NCBI GenBank assembly: GCA_964430565.1
Contig: CAYSFD010000057.1
Location: 62,001 to 126,000 of the forward strand
Reading direction: 5' to 3'
Length of the DNA: 64,000 nt
Source of the DNA: VBDM01 sp964430565
GTDB lineage: Bacteria > Pseudomonadota > Gammaproteobacteria > Burkholderiales > SG8-39
Shown here: positions 24,745 to 33,118 of the stretch, piece by piece
How positions within the stretch are numbered: the stretch's first letter is position 1
Layout: each line of letters begins with the position of its first letter
Translations under genes and position numbers: made by a program
Notes under the pieces: generated by a model
Databases searched by the model: none
What the model was told of the DNA's origin: nothing
The model's input: the letters and a program-made list of their open reading frames with translations, nothing else

Positions 24745-25767
24745 TTGTTTCTCCAGACCACCATAGCAGGCAGCCTGCCCAAGCCGGCGTGGCTCGCCGA
24801 GCCGAAAAAGCTCTGGGCGCCCTGGCTCCTTGAAGGAGATCTCCTCGAGGAAGGCAAGCGCGACGCCATGCGCCTCGTGCTCGCCGACCAGGAAGCCGCA
24901 GACATCGATATCGTCACAGACGGTGAGCAGACACGCAGGCATTTCGTTACGACTTTCATCGAGAGCTTAAAGGGCGTCGATTTCGAGCATAAGCGCACCG
25001 TGCGCATCCGCAATCGCTACGACGCGGACGTGCCGGTGGTGGTGGGACCCGTGGGGCGTGGCAAACCGGTGTTCGTCGAGGACGTTCGCTTCCTCCGAGG
25101 GCAGACGAAGCGCCCGATCAAGCTCTCCCTCCCCGGTCCCATGACCATGGTGGACACGCTCTATGACAACCACTACCGCAGCCGCGAGAAGCTCGCGCGC
25201 GAGTTCGCCGCGATCCTCAATCAAGAGGCGCGCGAGCTCGAGCGGGCGGGCGCCGACGTGATCCAGTTCGACGAGCCGGCCTTCAACGTCTACATGGACG
25301 AAGTCGCCGAATGGGGCATCGAGGCGGTGGAAGCGGCCGCGGCGGGCCTCAAATGCAAGACCGCCGTGCACATCTGCTATGGCTACGGAATCAAGGCGAA
25401 CATCGACTGGAAGAAGACCCTCGGTTCCGAATGGCGGCAATACGAGTCCACCTTTCCCCTGCTCGCGCGATCGAAGATCGACCAGGTTTCGCTCGAGTGC
25501 GCGAATTCGCACGTGCCGCTCGAGTTGCTCTCTCTGCTCAAGGGCAAGGATGTCCTGGTCGGCGCCATCGACGTCGCTAGCGAGGCCGTCGAGAAGCCCG
25601 AGCAAGTCGCCGCGACGATCCGCGCGGCCATGAAATTCGTGCCGCCGGAGAAACTCTATCCCTGCACCAACTGCGGCATGGTGCCGCTCGCACGCGAGGT
25701 CGCGCTCGGCAAGCTGAAGGCTCTCGCCTCGGGGGCCGCGCTCGTGCGCCTGGAGCTCCGCCGCTAG
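24745..25767 (+). CDS. MetE-like cobalamin-independent methyltransferase (C-terminal domain type)
   Basis: About 340 residues of the UROD/MetE-like TIM-barrel family, corresponding to the catalytic half of MetE. Zinc ligands are visible as the His and Cys of VHICYGYG, Glu in VSLECANSH and Cys in CTNCGMVPL. IVTDGEQTR, GPMTMVD and QFDEPAFNVY are family motifs. Stand-alone enzymes of this type transfer methyl groups to thiols, not necessarily homocysteine. The start is probably TTG 24745 (MFLQTTIAGSLPKP), 12 bases after the LigB stop; the frame is open upstream within that gene. Confidence 0.85.
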   Translation: MFLQTTIAGSLPKPAWLAEPKKLWAPWLLEGDLLEEGKRDAMRLVLADQEAADIDIVTDGEQTRRHFVTTFIESLKGVDFEHKRTVRIRNRYDADVPVVVGPVGRGKPVFVEDVRFLRGQTKRPIKLSLPGPMTMVDTLYDNHYRSREKLAREFAAILNQEARELERAGADVIQFDEPAFNVYMDEVAEWGIEAVEAAAAGLKCKTAVHICYGYGIKANIDWKKTLGSEWRQYESTFPLLARSKIDQVSLECANSHVPLELLSLLKGKDVLVGAIDVASEAVEKPEQVAATIRAAMKFVPPEKLYPCTNCGMVPLAREVALGKLKALASGAALVRLELRR

Positions 25768-25834
25768 CGCTCTGGCGGCGATTCATCAATCCGAAACAAT
25801 TCGCCGCGAACATCGAAAGAAACGGAGTTCTGCC

Positions 25835-27535
25835 ATGACCATACGCCGCGCCTTCGCGTTGTTTCTCAGCTTGCTGCTCGCCTCCCTCGTCGCCCACACG
25901 GCGATCGCGGCTGGCAACGCACCCAGGCTCGTCGTGGTGATCGTGGTGGACGGCCTGCCGCAAGAGCAGCTCCTGAAATACCGCGACCAGTACGGCGCCG
26001 GCGGCTTCAAGCTGCTCCTGGAGAAAGGCGCCTGGTTCGGAAACGCCCACCACGCCCATGCGGTGACCCTGACCGCGCCCGGCCATGCGGCCGTGCTCTC
26101 GGGCGCGTACCCCTATCAGAGCGGGATCATCGCCAACGAGTGGTTCGACCGTAAGACGCAGACGGCCGTGTATTGCACCGAGGACCCGGCTCATTCCTAT
26201 ATCGGCGAAGAGACGAAGAAGCTCGACGGCACCTCGCCCGCCAATCTGCGCGTCACCACGCTGGGGGACGAGCTGCGCTACAGGAACGGCGGCCAATCCA
26301 AGGTCCTCGCCGTCTCCGGAAAGGACCGCGGCGCGATTCTGCTCGCGGGCAAGACCGGTACCGCCTACATGTACATGGACAAGAGCGGGCGCTTCGCGAG
26401 CACGACCTACTACATGAAAGAGCACCCGCAGTGGTGGGAGAGCTACTACGCGGGCCGGCCGCAGGACCGCTGGTTCGGAAAGTCCTGGACGCTCGCGCTG
26501 CCGGAGCGGGCCTACGCGCGCTCGATCGCCGACGGCCAGCCGTGGTTCCCGAATTACCGCGGCATGGGCAACCGGATTCCGTTCGCTCTGGGAGCCAGCG
26601 GCGAAAAGCCTGATACGGCGTATTACGGCGCCCTCATACGCACGCCTTACGGCGACGAACTAACACTCGATTTCGCGCGCACCGCGATCGAGGGCGAAAA
26701 TCTCGGCAGCAACTCCGCCGGCGTGCCCGATCTACTCGGAGTGAGCCTGTCCACGCATGATTACATCAACCACGGCTTCGGTCCGGAAAGCCGCGAATCG
26801 CACGACCACATGCTGCATCTGGATCGTTCGCTCGCCGTCTTCTTCCGCTACCTCGACAAACGGCTGGGGCTCGACAACGTGCTGATCGCGTTCACGGCGG
26901 ATCACGGCTTCCTGAACGTTCCCGAGTACAGCCAGTTTCAAGGCCTTCCCGGTATGCGCATCGATTCCCGGAAACTGATGGCCGATCTCAACGAGCAGCT
27001 TACCGCGCGCTTCGGGCCCGGGATCTACGCAACGCGTCTGTCGTATCCCACCATCCATCTCGACTACAAGCTGATGGACGCGAATTCTCTCGACCGGGCC
27101 GAAGTCGAATCGTCGGCAGCGCGCATTCTCACCGAGCACCCCGCCATCGCCGCAGTCTACACGCGCACACAGTTGGAAAGCGGCGCGCTTACCGGCGGAC
27201 GTCTGGCGACGCTGGTTCAGCGGGCCTGGCACCGGCAGGTGAGCGGCGATCTCTACGTGGTGCAGCGGCCCCACGCGATGTTCGGCAGCAACGTTGCTAC
27301 GCATGGCTCGCCCTATACGTACGACACCAACGTGCCACTGATGCTTTTCGGCACGCGCTGGATTCGGCCGGGGCCGTCTGCGAACTACGCCGAAGTTGTG
27401 GATCTCGCGCCCACGTTGGCCTACCTCCTCGAGACGCGGCCGCCCTCTGCGAGTGAAGGCCGGGTGCTCGCCGAGATCCTGCGCACCGGCACGCTCGGCG
27501 CCACGACCCCTCAGGCAACCAAATCCGCCCGCTGA
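25835..27535 (+). CDS. PafA-like secreted alkaline phosphatase
   Basis: 566 residues with a signal peptide (cleavage after AIAA). Alkaline phosphatase superfamily: VVVIVVDGLPQEQL gives the first metal Asp, TLTAPGHAAVLSG the nucleophile Thr, IIANEWFD the active-site Asn, AVSGKDRGAI the Lys/Arg pair that binds phosphate in PafA, and TADHGF the second metal site. This combination marks the PafA group of Ca-independent, broadly active phosphomonoesterases. Probably periplasmic, scavenging phosphate. A 67-base gap separates it from the MetE-like gene. Confidence 0.9.
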   Translation: MTIRRAFALFLSLLLASLVAHTAIAAGNAPRLVVVIVVDGLPQEQLLKYRDQYGAGGFKLLLEKGAWFGNAHHAHAVTLTAPGHAAVLSGAYPYQSGIIANEWFDRKTQTAVYCTEDPAHSYIGEETKKLDGTSPANLRVTTLGDELRYRNGGQSKVLAVSGKDRGAILLAGKTGTAYMYMDKSGRFASTTYYMKEHPQWWESYYAGRPQDRWFGKSWTLALPERAYARSIADGQPWFPNYRGMGNRIPFALGASGEKPDTAYYGALIRTPYGDELTLDFARTAIEGENLGSNSAGVPDLLGVSLSTHDYINHGFGPESRESHDHMLHLDRSLAVFFRYLDKRLGLDNVLIAFTADHGFLNVPEYSQFQGLPGMRIDSRKLMADLNEQLTARFGPGIYATRLSYPTIHLDYKLMDANSLDRAEVESSAARILTEHPAIAAVYTRTQLESGALTGGRLATLVQRAWHRQVSGDLYVVQRPHAMFGSNVATHGSPYTYDTNVPLMLFGTRWIRPGPSANYAEVVDLAPTLAYLLETRPPSASEGRVLAEILRTGTLGATTPQATKSAR

Positions 27536-27655
27536 CGTACCAGTTCGCCGCGCGCTTGCGCACCAACCCCGCCTGGAAGTTCCACGAGCTGAAAACCGGC
27601 CACGACTGCATGATCACCGATCCGCAAGGGGTGATCGGCATCCTTCTCGAAAACG
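27536..27655 (+). pseudogene. C-terminal remnant of an alpha/beta hydrolase
   Basis: Directly after the phosphatase stop, one frame translates as YQFAARLRTNPAWKFHELK followed by TGHDCMITDPQGVIGILLEN. The His of TGHD and the pattern before and after it resemble the C-terminal end (catalytic His) of esterase-type alpha/beta hydrolases. No start codon or remaining domain is present upstream. The frame then runs into a dispersed repeat that supplies the stop. I read it as debris of a deleted gene; similarity is by eye only. Confidence 0.5.
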
Positions 27656-27660
27656 CCAGA

Positions 27661-27715
27661 AAGAGACCACCCCGGCAGCTTCGCTGCCACCCTTCCTCAA
27701 ACGAGGAGGGGAATG
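27661..27715. repeat. Dispersed palindromic repeat between phosphatase and hydroxylase genes
   Basis: Contains CCACCCCGGCAGCTTCGCTG followed by CCACCCTTCCTC and GAGGAGGGGAATGG: inner hairpin GGCAGCttcGCTGCC and outer arms CCTTCCTC / GAGGAGGGG. It is related to the composite repeat embedded in dnaE2 near 18481-18591 and is the second member in this window. Confidence 0.75.
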
Positions 27716-27741
27716 GCTAGGTTGGGCCCGTTTAGGTAGTC

Positions 27742-30039
27742 CTAAAACGGACCCTTAGCGGCTCGGATAGCGTGCCAGAGACGGTCGGGTGTATACGGGA
27801 AATCGAGAGTGTGAATCCCGAGCGGGCGCAGCGCGTCGATCACCGCGTTGGCGACCGCAGGCACCGCACCCGTGGTTCCCGCCTCACCTGCGCCCTTCGC
27901 ACCGAGTGGGTTGCCGGGTGAAGGAATCGAACGGTCGTAGAGCATTATGTCGGGCATCTCGTCGGCGCGCGGCATAGGGTAGTCCATGAAGGTGCCGGCG
28001 AGCAGCTGGCCCGAGGACTCATCGTAGACCGCGTGCTCCCCGAGTGCCTGCCCAAGGCCCTGCGCGATGCCGCCGTGAAGCTGGCCTTCGAGGAGAACGT
28101 GGTTGATGACACGCCCGCAGTCGTCAACCGCTGTGTAGCGTTCGATGTCGAGTACACCCGTTTCCGAGTCGATCTCGACCTCGACGACATGCGCGCCGCT
28201 CGGGTACGAGCGCGGCTGCGGGATCTCGCCGCCCGAGTCGAGCGCGCTCCCATGCTTCTTCGCGAGATCCTCAAAGCCGATCGAGAGGTCGGTGCCCTTC
28301 ACACGATAACGGCCCTTAAGGAATTCGAGATCGGTGGGCGCCACCTCCAGATCCTTCGCCGCGAGATCGATGCCTTTGCGTACGGCTTCGCGCGCCGCCA
28401 TCAACAACGCCCCGCCGTGCGCCATCATCGAGCGCGAGCCGATCGTGCCCTCGCCGACCAGCGGCGGCCCCTCCGGGTCGCTGGCGCGGAGCGTGATCTT
28501 TTCGGGGTCCATGCCGAGCGCCTCGCCCACAACCTCCGGATACACGGTTTCGTGGCCCTGGCCGGAAGGCCCGGCGAGCACGTAGAGGAGCGCGTTACCG
28601 GATTCGCCGAACTTGATCATCGCTTCTTCCTTGGGCGCTCCGCCGGCGCCTGCGGGCTCGACGAACACAGCGCAGCCGATGCCGCGGAGCTTGCCGCGCT
28701 TCTTCGCGTCGGTGCGGCGCGTCTCGAAGGTGCTCCACTCGCCTTGCTTTAGCGCCTCATCGAGCAGCCCCGGCGGGTCGCCGCTGTCGTATTTGGAGTG
28801 TGGGTGCGGGGTCTGATAAGGAAACGCGTCCTTCGGGATGAGGTTGCGGCGCCGTAGCTCGACCCGGCCGATCTTCATCTCGCGCGCCGCTTCCTCGACC
28901 AGGCGCTCGGCGAGGTAGCTCACGTTGGGACGGCCCGCGCCGCGATAAGCGGTGGTCGGCGTGGTATTGGTAAGCGCAAGGCGATGGCGGCCGTACATCA
29001 CCGGAATGCGGTACAAGTTGATCGCATGCAGACCCGGCGGCAGCGTATTGATGAGCGCCCCGGGGGTGGACAGATAAGCTCCGGCATTCACGAACCAGTT
29101 GATGCGGATCGCGAGGAACCGCCCCTCCTTGTCGAGCGCGAGCTCGCCGACCAGCTTCGCCGCGCGGCCGTGATAGTCCGAGAGAAAGGTCTCCGAGCGG
29201 GTTGAAGTCCACTTTACCGGCTTGCCGATCGTTTTCGATGCGAGCATGGCGACGCAGTACTCCGCGTAGGCGTCCGAGCGGATGCCGAACCCGCCGCCCA
29301 CGTCCTGCGCGCGCACCATGATTTTTTCCGCGGGAATGCCGGTGATGCCGCTCGCACTTCCGCGCATGAGCGAAAGGCCCTGCGAGCTGACGTAGAGATC
29401 GTACTTGTCGGCCTTTGCATCGTACGCGGCTAGGCAGGCCTTAGGCTCCATTGGGTTTCCGACCATGCGTTGGCTGTCGAGCGCGATGCGCGTGACATGC
29501 GCGGCTTGCGCGAACGCCTCGGCAGTCTTCGCCTCGTCGCCGTATTCGTAGTCGAAGGACAGGTTTCCGGGAATTTCCGGATAGAGTTGCTCCGCCCCTG
29601 GCGCCAGCGCCGCCTCGGCATCGACCACTACGGGCAGCTCCCGGTATTCGACTTCAATCTTCTCGGCCGCGTCCTGCGCCGCAAGCGCCGTGTTGGCGAC
29701 GACAAGCGCTAGCTCCTGCCCGACGAAGCGCACGCGGCCGTTAGCAAGGCCATCGCGATGCGGCACCTTGATGAGCATGCCTCCGCGGCCCGGGTAACGG
29801 GCGATCTGAGGCGTTGACTTGAAACCGGCCTTTGCGGTGTCGGCTCCGCTGAGCACCGCGACGACACCCGGCGAGGACTGGGCCGGCTTGATGTCGATCG
29901 AGACAAGCTCCGCGTGCGCGCGGTCCGAGCGCAGAAAGTATCCGTAAAGCTGGCCCGGAAGGTTCCAGTCGGAAGTGAATTTTCCCTGTCCCGTGATCAG
30001 CCTCAAGTCCTCCCGCCGGCCCTTGAAGTTCAAACTCAT
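27742..30039 (-). CDS. Xanthine dehydrogenase-family molybdopterin-binding large subunit
   Basis: 765 residues, CoxL/xanthine oxidase family catalytic subunit that hydroxylates an aldehyde or heterocycle using a Mo-pterin cofactor. Cofactor contacts include QDVGGGFGIRSDAY, TTAYRGAGRPNVSY and GAKGAGEAGTTGAVPAVAN with the catalytic Glu (GEAG). The AYRGAGR loop is the form II type, not the AYRCSFR of true CO dehydrogenase. The iron-sulfur small subunit and FAD medium subunit that normally accompany it are not adjacent on either side. A 5' gap of 84 bases leads to the GGDEF gene upstream. Confidence 0.92.
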   Translation of the reverse strand: MSLNFKGRREDLRLITGQGKFTSDWNLPGQLYGYFLRSDRAHAELVSIDIKPAQSSPGVVAVLSGADTAKAGFKSTPQIARYPGRGGMLIKVPHRDGLANGRVRFVGQELALVVANTALAAQDAAEKIEVEYRELPVVVDAEAALAPGAEQLYPEIPGNLSFDYEYGDEAKTAEAFAQAAHVTRIALDSQRMVGNPMEPKACLAAYDAKADKYDLYVSSQGLSLMRGSASGITGIPAEKIMVRAQDVGGGFGIRSDAYAEYCVAMLASKTIGKPVKWTSTRSETFLSDYHGRAAKLVGELALDKEGRFLAIRINWFVNAGAYLSTPGALINTLPPGLHAINLYRIPVMYGRHRLALTNTTPTTAYRGAGRPNVSYLAERLVEEAAREMKIGRVELRRRNLIPKDAFPYQTPHPHSKYDSGDPPGLLDEALKQGEWSTFETRRTDAKKRGKLRGIGCAVFVEPAGAGGAPKEEAMIKFGESGNALLYVLAGPSGQGHETVYPEVVGEALGMDPEKITLRASDPEGPPLVGEGTIGSRSMMAHGGALLMAAREAVRKGIDLAAKDLEVAPTDLEFLKGRYRVKGTDLSIGFEDLAKKHGSALDSGGEIPQPRSYPSGAHVVEVEIDSETGVLDIERYTAVDDCGRVINHVLLEGQLHGGIAQGLGQALGEHAVYDESSGQLLAGTFMDYPMPRADEMPDIMLYDRSIPSPGNPLGAKGAGEAGTTGAVPAVANAVIDALRPLGIHTLDFPYTPDRLWHAIRAAKGPF

Positions 30040-30123
30040 CAGTCTGCCTCCGGATCAGTTCGGAAACCTAAGTCGCGGCAATGCCGCGATGATAGATTGG
30101 GAAAAGGAGTTAGGTGCAGAAAA

Positions 30124-31245
30124 TTAAGCAGCGTTGGCGGCCGGAGTGCGCGCCGCCTTTAGCGCGCACATCATAACCCGATTCCTCCCCGCCGCCTTGG
30201 CCTTGTAGAGCGCCGCATCGGCTGCACGAAGGATCGCCTGCCCAGTGTCGCCGTAGGAGGGGAAGCTTGAAAGTCCTATCGAAATGGTGAGCTTGAGGGT
30301 CCCCTCACCCGCCGAGATCTGCGCCTGTTCCACCATATGGCGGACCGCCTCGGCGCGCGAGCGAAGCGCGGCTTTTCCCACCCCGGGAAGAACGATCACG
30401 AATTCCTCTCCGCCGGTACGGAAAGCGATGTCCTCCTCGCGAACGCACGAGGTCAATTCCTCGGTAATTCTGCGCAACACGCAATCCCCCGTCTGGTGGC
30501 CGTGCGTGTCGTTGACCTGCTTGAAATGATCTATGTCGATAGCCATGACGCCAACCGGCGTCCCGGTGCGACGCGCCCGCAAAATCTCACGGTGCAGACT
30601 TTCATCCAGCTGGCGGCGATTGTAGAGACCGGTGAGCGGATCGCGCATCGCCTCCAGATTGAGCTCGAGCTGGCACATCACTTGCCGTGCGAGGATGCGC
30701 AGCATCTCGATCTGCCTCGGGTCGAACTTGCGCGGGACGAAATCGAGCACGCACAGCGTCCCGAGCGCATCATCCTGCGGCGTGACGAATGGCGCGCCCG
30801 CGTAGGACCGCACGCGAGGCGGCTCGACCACTAGCGGGTGCTCCGAGAACCGCGGATCCCGGGTCGCATCGGGAACTTCAAAAACATCCCGCTGACGAAT
30901 CGCATGGCCGCAGAAGAAATCCGGGTACGGCACCTCCCGGATCTCCATGCCATGCACCGACTTCAAGAACACACGATGGGTGTCGACCAGGCTCACCAGC
31001 GCAACCGGCGCTTCGCAGATGTTCGCCGCGAGCTTGGTGAGATCGTCGAAGCGGGCCTCGCGTCCGGTATCGAGCACGCAGTAGCCGCGCAGGGCTGCAA
31101 GGCGCGCGCTGTCTTCAACACGGGATGAAAATGGATGACGCAGGAATACAGCGTCCGCCAGTTTGGCAGCCATCTGCGATTTGTTCTTTTTGAACTCCCA
31201 GGGGGAGTGAAAATCTACACCGAGCGACACGCCAGGTAAAGACAT
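30124..31245 (-). CDS. GAF-GGDEF diguanylate cyclase
   Basis: 373 residues. A GAF domain (about residues 50-190) is followed by a GGDEF domain with the intact active site RTGGEEFVIVLPG. An inhibitory RxxD site is present (REED) exactly five residues before GGEEF, so product feedback is likely. It makes cyclic di-GMP in the cytoplasm; the GAF ligand is unknown. No membrane segment is seen. A later Met at about 31173 is a possible alternative start. The 220 bases upstream, to 31465, hold nothing I recognise. Confidence 0.93.
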   Translation of the reverse strand: MSLPGVSLGVDFHSPWEFKKNKSQMAAKLADAVFLRHPFSSRVEDSARLAALRGYCVLDTGREARFDDLTKLAANICEAPVALVSLVDTHRVFLKSVHGMEIREVPYPDFFCGHAIRQRDVFEVPDATRDPRFSEHPLVVEPPRVRSYAGAPFVTPQDDALGTLCVLDFVPRKFDPRQIEMLRILARQVMCQLELNLEAMRDPLTGLYNRRQLDESLHREILRARRTGTPVGVMAIDIDHFKQVNDTHGHQTGDCVLRRITEELTSCVREEDIAFRTGGEEFVIVLPGVGKAALRSRAEAVRHMVEQAQISAGEGTLKLTISIGLSSFPSYGDTGQAILRAADAALYKAKAAGRNRVMMCALKAARTPAANAA

Positions 31246-31465
31246 TCTCCAGGGACTTCAGCGCACCGTTTCGTCACATGACCTTGGCGCTCGAAGTGAA
31301 TGCCTTTTTTCAAGCTTCTCGATTAACTCCTTGCGCGCCAGACCTTTTCAGAAAAGAAACACAAGGCACGCTTCTGGCTTAGGCTGCTGTGCGGCGGGAA
31401 CTGACCTCAGCGACGGTCGAGGTCGTGGCGCCGGAAGCACCGAGCCGATAACCCCGGCTGGTCGC

Positions 31466-32473
31466 CTAACCCCACTTCGCGAAGCACAGGCCGATGCCGG
31501 TCAGCGCGGGCGTCCGGTACGAAGGCGTGTAGGAAAGCCAGTCAAGATCGAGATCGGACGCAGCGGCGGCGACCGCAATCCAGTTGCGGATCTCCGAGCT
31601 GCCCGCCTTCAGGCGCCGCGGGTCGAGGCCTCCAAGAAACGCGGTGTCTTTCCGGTGCAGGGCCTCGATAACCGGACGATCCAGGTCCTCTTCAACCACG
31701 AAGTGGCTGAGCCCGCCCGAGGCGAGAAGTCCGACGCGGAGATCCTCCGGATAGCGCTCGATCAGCTCCTTCAGCGCCACACCCAACCGTACGCAGCGCT
31801 TCGGGTGCGGCTGGTTCGGAGGATTGTAGGTATTGAGGAAAATGGGGACTACGGGCAGGGTCGTCGCGCCCTCCCCGCTGAGGTACCAGCGGTGCACGAA
31901 GGAATAGGCGTGCCCCTCGCTCTGCTCCTCGGCCAGGCCAGAGATCGCTGACACATCGAACTCGCGCTCGACCAGCCCTTCTATGAGGCCGAGGGCCAAC
32001 GCCTTGTGACATGGATAGTGCGCATCCTTCTCCTCTTCGAAGCGACGCATCTGGGCGCGGTTGTACCACTCCTCGGGCCACATGAACTTCCTGGCATTGC
32101 TCTGGGATGAGTTGCGGATCGACTCGCCGTAGTACACCCCGATAGAGGGCATGTGCTGGTCCTGAAAAAGCTCGTGCTGGTCATCGCCCAGGATGACCAG
32201 AACATCCAGCTTCGCCAGCGCGATTTCGGAGCGCAGGCGCCGCATGGCCTCCTGCACTGTATTGAACCGGCCGGTGATCGCTTCGGGAGTAAGCAGGGTC
32301 TCGGCGTTGGTCGGGGCGCGGTCAAGGACTTCCGCATAAGTGCGCTGATTGCCCTCGCGATCGTAGTACTTCATGCGCTGATCGCTCTGTCGGAAGCCGG
32401 TGAGCCAGTCCTGCAGCTCCGCGGCGAGCATCACGCTGTGCGATGAGCCGAATGCGGCGGCGAGACTCGCCAT
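31466..32473 (-). CDS. Class III extradiol dioxygenase (LigB-like)
   Basis: 335 residues. LAAAFGSSHSVML gives the first metal His, VILGDDQHELF the second, and GLLASGGLSHFVVEE the active-site His; GSSEIRNWIAVAAAA parallels the same region of the LigB-like protein at 23897. No small-subunit gene is adjacent, so this may be a one-chain or homomeric enzyme. It lies 68 bases downstream of a RidA-family gene on the same strand; RidA-type deaminases accompany extradiol enzymes in 2-aminophenol-type pathways, but the link here is inference. Confidence 0.87.
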   Translation of the reverse strand: MASLAAAFGSSHSVMLAAELQDWLTGFRQSDQRMKYYDREGNQRTYAEVLDRAPTNAETLLTPEAITGRFNTVQEAMRRLRSEIALAKLDVLVILGDDQHELFQDQHMPSIGVYYGESIRNSSQSNARKFMWPEEWYNRAQMRRFEEEKDAHYPCHKALALGLIEGLVEREFDVSAISGLAEEQSEGHAYSFVHRWYLSGEGATTLPVVPIFLNTYNPPNQPHPKRCVRLGVALKELIERYPEDLRVGLLASGGLSHFVVEEDLDRPVIEALHRKDTAFLGGLDPRRLKAGSSEIRNWIAVAAAASDLDLDWLSYTPSYRTPALTGIGLCFAKWG

Positions 32474-32541
32474 CAGTTCACCCGTGCCGATCCGTCATGA
32501 TTTTGTCCGACGAGTGTCCAACGTCCGACCCGGGCCCGCGG

Positions 32542-32955
32542 CTAAAGCGCCGCCGTCGTCTGGACCTCCACGAGAAAGGCCTCGCCCACGAGCCGGTCCA
32601 CCATTACGAGCGTGTTGGGCGGATAGATCGCGTTCGGGAAGAATCGCGGAAACTCGCGCTGCCGGAAAGCCCTGAACTTGGGCACGTCCTGCGAGTGCAC
32701 GAGGTAGGTCGTGAATTGCACCACGTTCCCCCAGCCACCGCCGACGGCCTTGAGCGCTGCCTCGATGTTCGAGAAAATCTGAGCGCACTGCGCGTCAAAG
32801 TCATCCGCGCCGACCATGTTCCCGGCCTTGTCCGAGGCGAGCTGCCCCGCGATGAATACCAACTCGCTTGCGCCCTTCACGCGCGCGATCTGCGAATACT
32901 GCCCGAGGGGCTTACCCAGGGTGTCCGGGTTGAAAATCCTGATCTCTGCGGCCAT
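32542..32955 (-). CDS. RidA/YjgF family protein
   Basis: 137 residues of the Rid family of enamine/imine deaminases. Motifs: VFIAGQLASDKAGN, QCAQIFSNIEAALKAVGG and the C-terminal FLVEVQTTAAL. The conserved Arg of typical RidA (IEAxAxxxR region) is not seen at the end, where the sequence reads VEVQTTAAL, so it may belong to a Rid subgroup with different chemistry. Start ATG 32955. Probably co-transcribed with the extradiol dioxygenase behind it. Confidence 0.87.
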   Translation of the reverse strand: MAAEIRIFNPDTLGKPLGQYSQIARVKGASELVFIAGQLASDKAGNMVGADDFDAQCAQIFSNIEAALKAVGGGWGNVVQFTTYLVHSQDVPKFRAFRQREFPRFFPNAIYPPNTLVMVDRLVGEAFLVEVQTTAAL

Positions 32956-33118
32956 TGGCGAACCTCGATTCCGTGTCTGCGGGCGGCATCCAGGATCATT
33001 TCTTCCTGGAACTGTTGCGTCGGGAATTCTATCCGCTTTGAGGCGGAGTCGGGTGATCGCCCAAGCGCGCGGGAAAAAACGGTATAGTCCCCCGGTTCGC
33101 ACCACTCCAGGAGGTCGC

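Noticed and set aside
31331..31951. Plus-strand frame in the gap and over the extradiol dioxygenase gene
   Set aside because: No domain, and it is antisense to a well supported LigB-like gene; the gap part 31246-31465 shows nothing gene-like.
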